Shown: positions 5,449 to 6,631 of the stretch, piece by piece
Numbering within the stretch: the stretch's first letter is position 1
Layout: each line of letters begins with the position of its first letter
DNA from: CANLWN01 sp039815505
GTDB taxonomy: Bacteria; Bacteroidota; Bacteroidia; Flavobacteriales; Flavobacteriaceae
Length of the DNA: 6,631 nucleotides
Direction: 5' to 3'
Assembly: GCA_039815505.1 (NCBI GenBank)
Contig: JBCBZE010000195.1
Coordinates: 1-6,631, forward strand
The notes under the pieces: generated by a model
Databases searched by the model: none
Told to the model about the DNA's origin: nothing
Seen by the model: the letters and a program-made list of their open reading frames with translations, nothing else
Made by a program: the position numbers and the translations under genes

Positions 5449-6631
5449 TTAAATATAGTCTACATTGTAGATTACCCGTACTGCTCTATACTGTGAAATG
5501 GCATTAAAAGATTTTTCAATTCTTTTAATGCCATTTTTTGTTTTTATCAGTGACTGTCCTTTATCTATTTTGATAATTATGTGTTTTAAATACTGATTGC
5601 GTATACGGGAGACGGGAGGAAATTCTGGCCCTAAAATAGTAGTTTCCAATATATTCCTTAGGGATTTTGCAAACCACTGGGAGGCTTCGTTTAGCTTATT
5701 ATAATCCTTATGCTTAAGGGTCACCTTGATAATTCTGTTAATCGGTGGGTAGTGATACTGCTCCCGCTCGTATAATTGCTCCTTGAACATGGTTTCGAAT
5801 TCATTGGTAGTGACTTGTTTCAGTATTTGATGATAGGGATTATATGACTGTATGATTACCTTTCCCCTTTTTTTGGTCCGACCTGCCCTACCGGCCACTT
5901 GGGTCAACAACTGAAAACTTCTTTCATGGGCCCTAAAATCAGGGAAGTTCAATAGGGCGTCAGCATTCATAATACCCACAAGATTTACATTTCTGAAATC
6001 CAATCCCTTGGTCAGCATTTGGGTACCTACCAGAATATCAAGTTCCCGTTGTTCAAAGGCGGTTATAATTTTTTCATAACCATACTTTCCTCTTGTGGTA
6101 TCCAAATCCATCCGACCCACCCTAGCATTAGGGAACAAGGTATTTAGCTCCTGTTCCACCTGTTCCGTACCAAAGCCTTTTGTATCCAAGGTAGGGCTCC
6201 CACAGGCCAAACAACTTTGTTGAAGTGCTATATGGTACCCACAATAATGGCAGCGTAGCTCCTTTCTATGTTGATGGTATGTTAAACTTACGTCGCAATT
6301 AGGACATTGTGGTGAATGACCACAGGTTGTGCACTCCACAATAGGTGCAAACCCCCTTCTGTTCTGGAACAGAATAACTTGTTCTCCTGTATCCAGTGTT
6401 TCGGTAATTTCTTCCAATAAACGCTCCGAAAAATGCCCTTTCATTCTTCGTTTCTTCATTTGCTCCTTTAGGTCTACCAATTCCATCTCTGGCATCAGTA
6501 CATTTCCATATCTCCTCTCTATTGCCGCATAACCATATTTTCCTGTTTTTACATTATAAAAACTTTCTATACTTGGTGTTGCAGAACCCAAAATAATATG
6601 GGATTGATGTAAGTTGGCCAACACGACCGCA
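5449..6631 (-). CDS. priA: Primosomal protein N' (PriA helicase), C-terminal half, partial
   Basis: PriA is a 3'-to-5' DNA helicase that recognises stalled or collapsed forks and reloads the replicative helicase. About 394 codons are visible and the frame is open to the right edge; the family is usually about 730-820 residues, so the N-terminal DNA-binding domain and first helicase motifs lie outside. The GTG at 6624 is an internal valine, not a start, since AVVLAN reads straight through. Visible in order: helicase motif GSATP near the right edge; a zinc-binding insert with four cysteine pairs (CTTC, CPNC, CHYC, CLAC; 6333-6202) and all eight cysteines present; motif V (VGTQMLTKGLDF, then NADALLNFPDFRAHER); motif VI (QVAGRAGR); and the C-terminal domain from about YPPINRIIKV to the end, NVDYI. 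Nothing looks broken. The stop codon abuts that of the convergent LytTR gene. No terminator for priA is seen, so its transcript probably runs into the antisense strand of that gene. Confidence 0.96.
   Translation of the reverse strand, partial: AVVLANLHQSHIILGSATPSIESFYNVKTGKYGYAAIERRYGNVLMPEMELVDLKEQMKKRRMKGHFSERLLEEITETLDTGEQVILFQNRRGFAPIVECTTCGHSPQCPNCDVSLTYHQHRKELRCHYCGYHIALQQSCLACGSPTLDTKGFGTEQVEQELNTLFPNARVGRMDLDTTRGKYGYEKIITAFEQRELDILVGTQMLTKGLDFRNVNLVGIMNADALLNFPDFRAHERSFQLLTQVAGRAGRTKKRGKVIIQSYNPYHQILKQVTTNEFETMFKEQLYEREQYHYPPINRIIKVTLKHKDYNKLNEASQWFAKSLRNILETTILGPEFPPVSRIRNQYLKHIIIKIDKGQSLIKTKNGIKRIEKSFNAISQYRAVRVIYNVDYI
5496..5545 (+). terminator. Terminator of the LytTR gene, inside the priA coding region
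   Basis: AAATGGCATTAAAAGA (5496-5511) pairs perfectly with 5521-5536, making a 16-bp stem with a 9-base loop. The stem ends in T6 (5534-5539), its last three bases paired, then G and T5 on the plus strand. It begins 47 bases past the LytTR stop codon. On the minus strand no T-run follows (CACAG), so it works only for plus-strand transcripts. The same bases encode priA residues close to its C-terminus, around GIKRIEKSFNAI. Confidence 0.85.

Noticed and set aside
6622..6624. GTG as the start codon of priA
   Set aside because: The frame continues through GTC and GCG to the window edge, and the helicase domain is cut in its middle. The real start lies outside the window.

Overview
The window comes from a member of the Bacteroidota, most likely the Flavobacteriaceae. 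The evidence is a large Oar-like TonB-dependent receptor with an N-terminal carboxypeptidase-D-like domain, ribosomal protein sequences of flavobacterial type, translation starts without Shine-Dalgarno sequences, and a clear Bacteroidota-type promoter (TTG, 20-base spacer, TAnnTTTG) before rpsF. The genus cannot be fixed from the sequence alone.

Layout from left to right: (1) 1-77, minus strand, the first 25 codons of a small protein that resembles the DUF6495 family and runs off the left edge. (2) 89-119, an intrinsic terminator. (3) 134-3307, minus strand, a complete 1057-residue Oar-like TonB-dependent outer-membrane receptor. (4) 3351-3384, a strong terminator built on a perfect 26-base palindrome. 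(5) 3412-4520, minus strand, the ribosomal protein operon rpsF-rpsR-rplI (S6, S18, L9). (6) 4521-4755, a 235-base divergent regulatory region with a good promoter for rpsF and a weaker candidate for the gene on the other side. (7) 4756-5448, plus strand, a LytTR-family response regulator with no kinase gene visible beside it. (8) 5449-6631, minus strand, the C-terminal half of the primosomal helicase PriA, cut by the right edge and abutting the regulator stop to stop with no intervening base.

Most of the window is housekeeping: translation (S6, S18, L9) and replication restart (PriA), with a signalling regulator between them. The receptor is the accessory-looking part. It is flanked by terminators on both sides and so appears to be its own transcription unit between rplI and the DUF6495-like gene.

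I found no mobile element, CRISPR array, tRNA, rRNA, phage gene or evidently new multi-gene system. The most unusual structural detail is the terminator of the LytTR gene: a 16-bp perfect stem followed by T-runs that lies entirely inside the antisense strand of the priA coding sequence.
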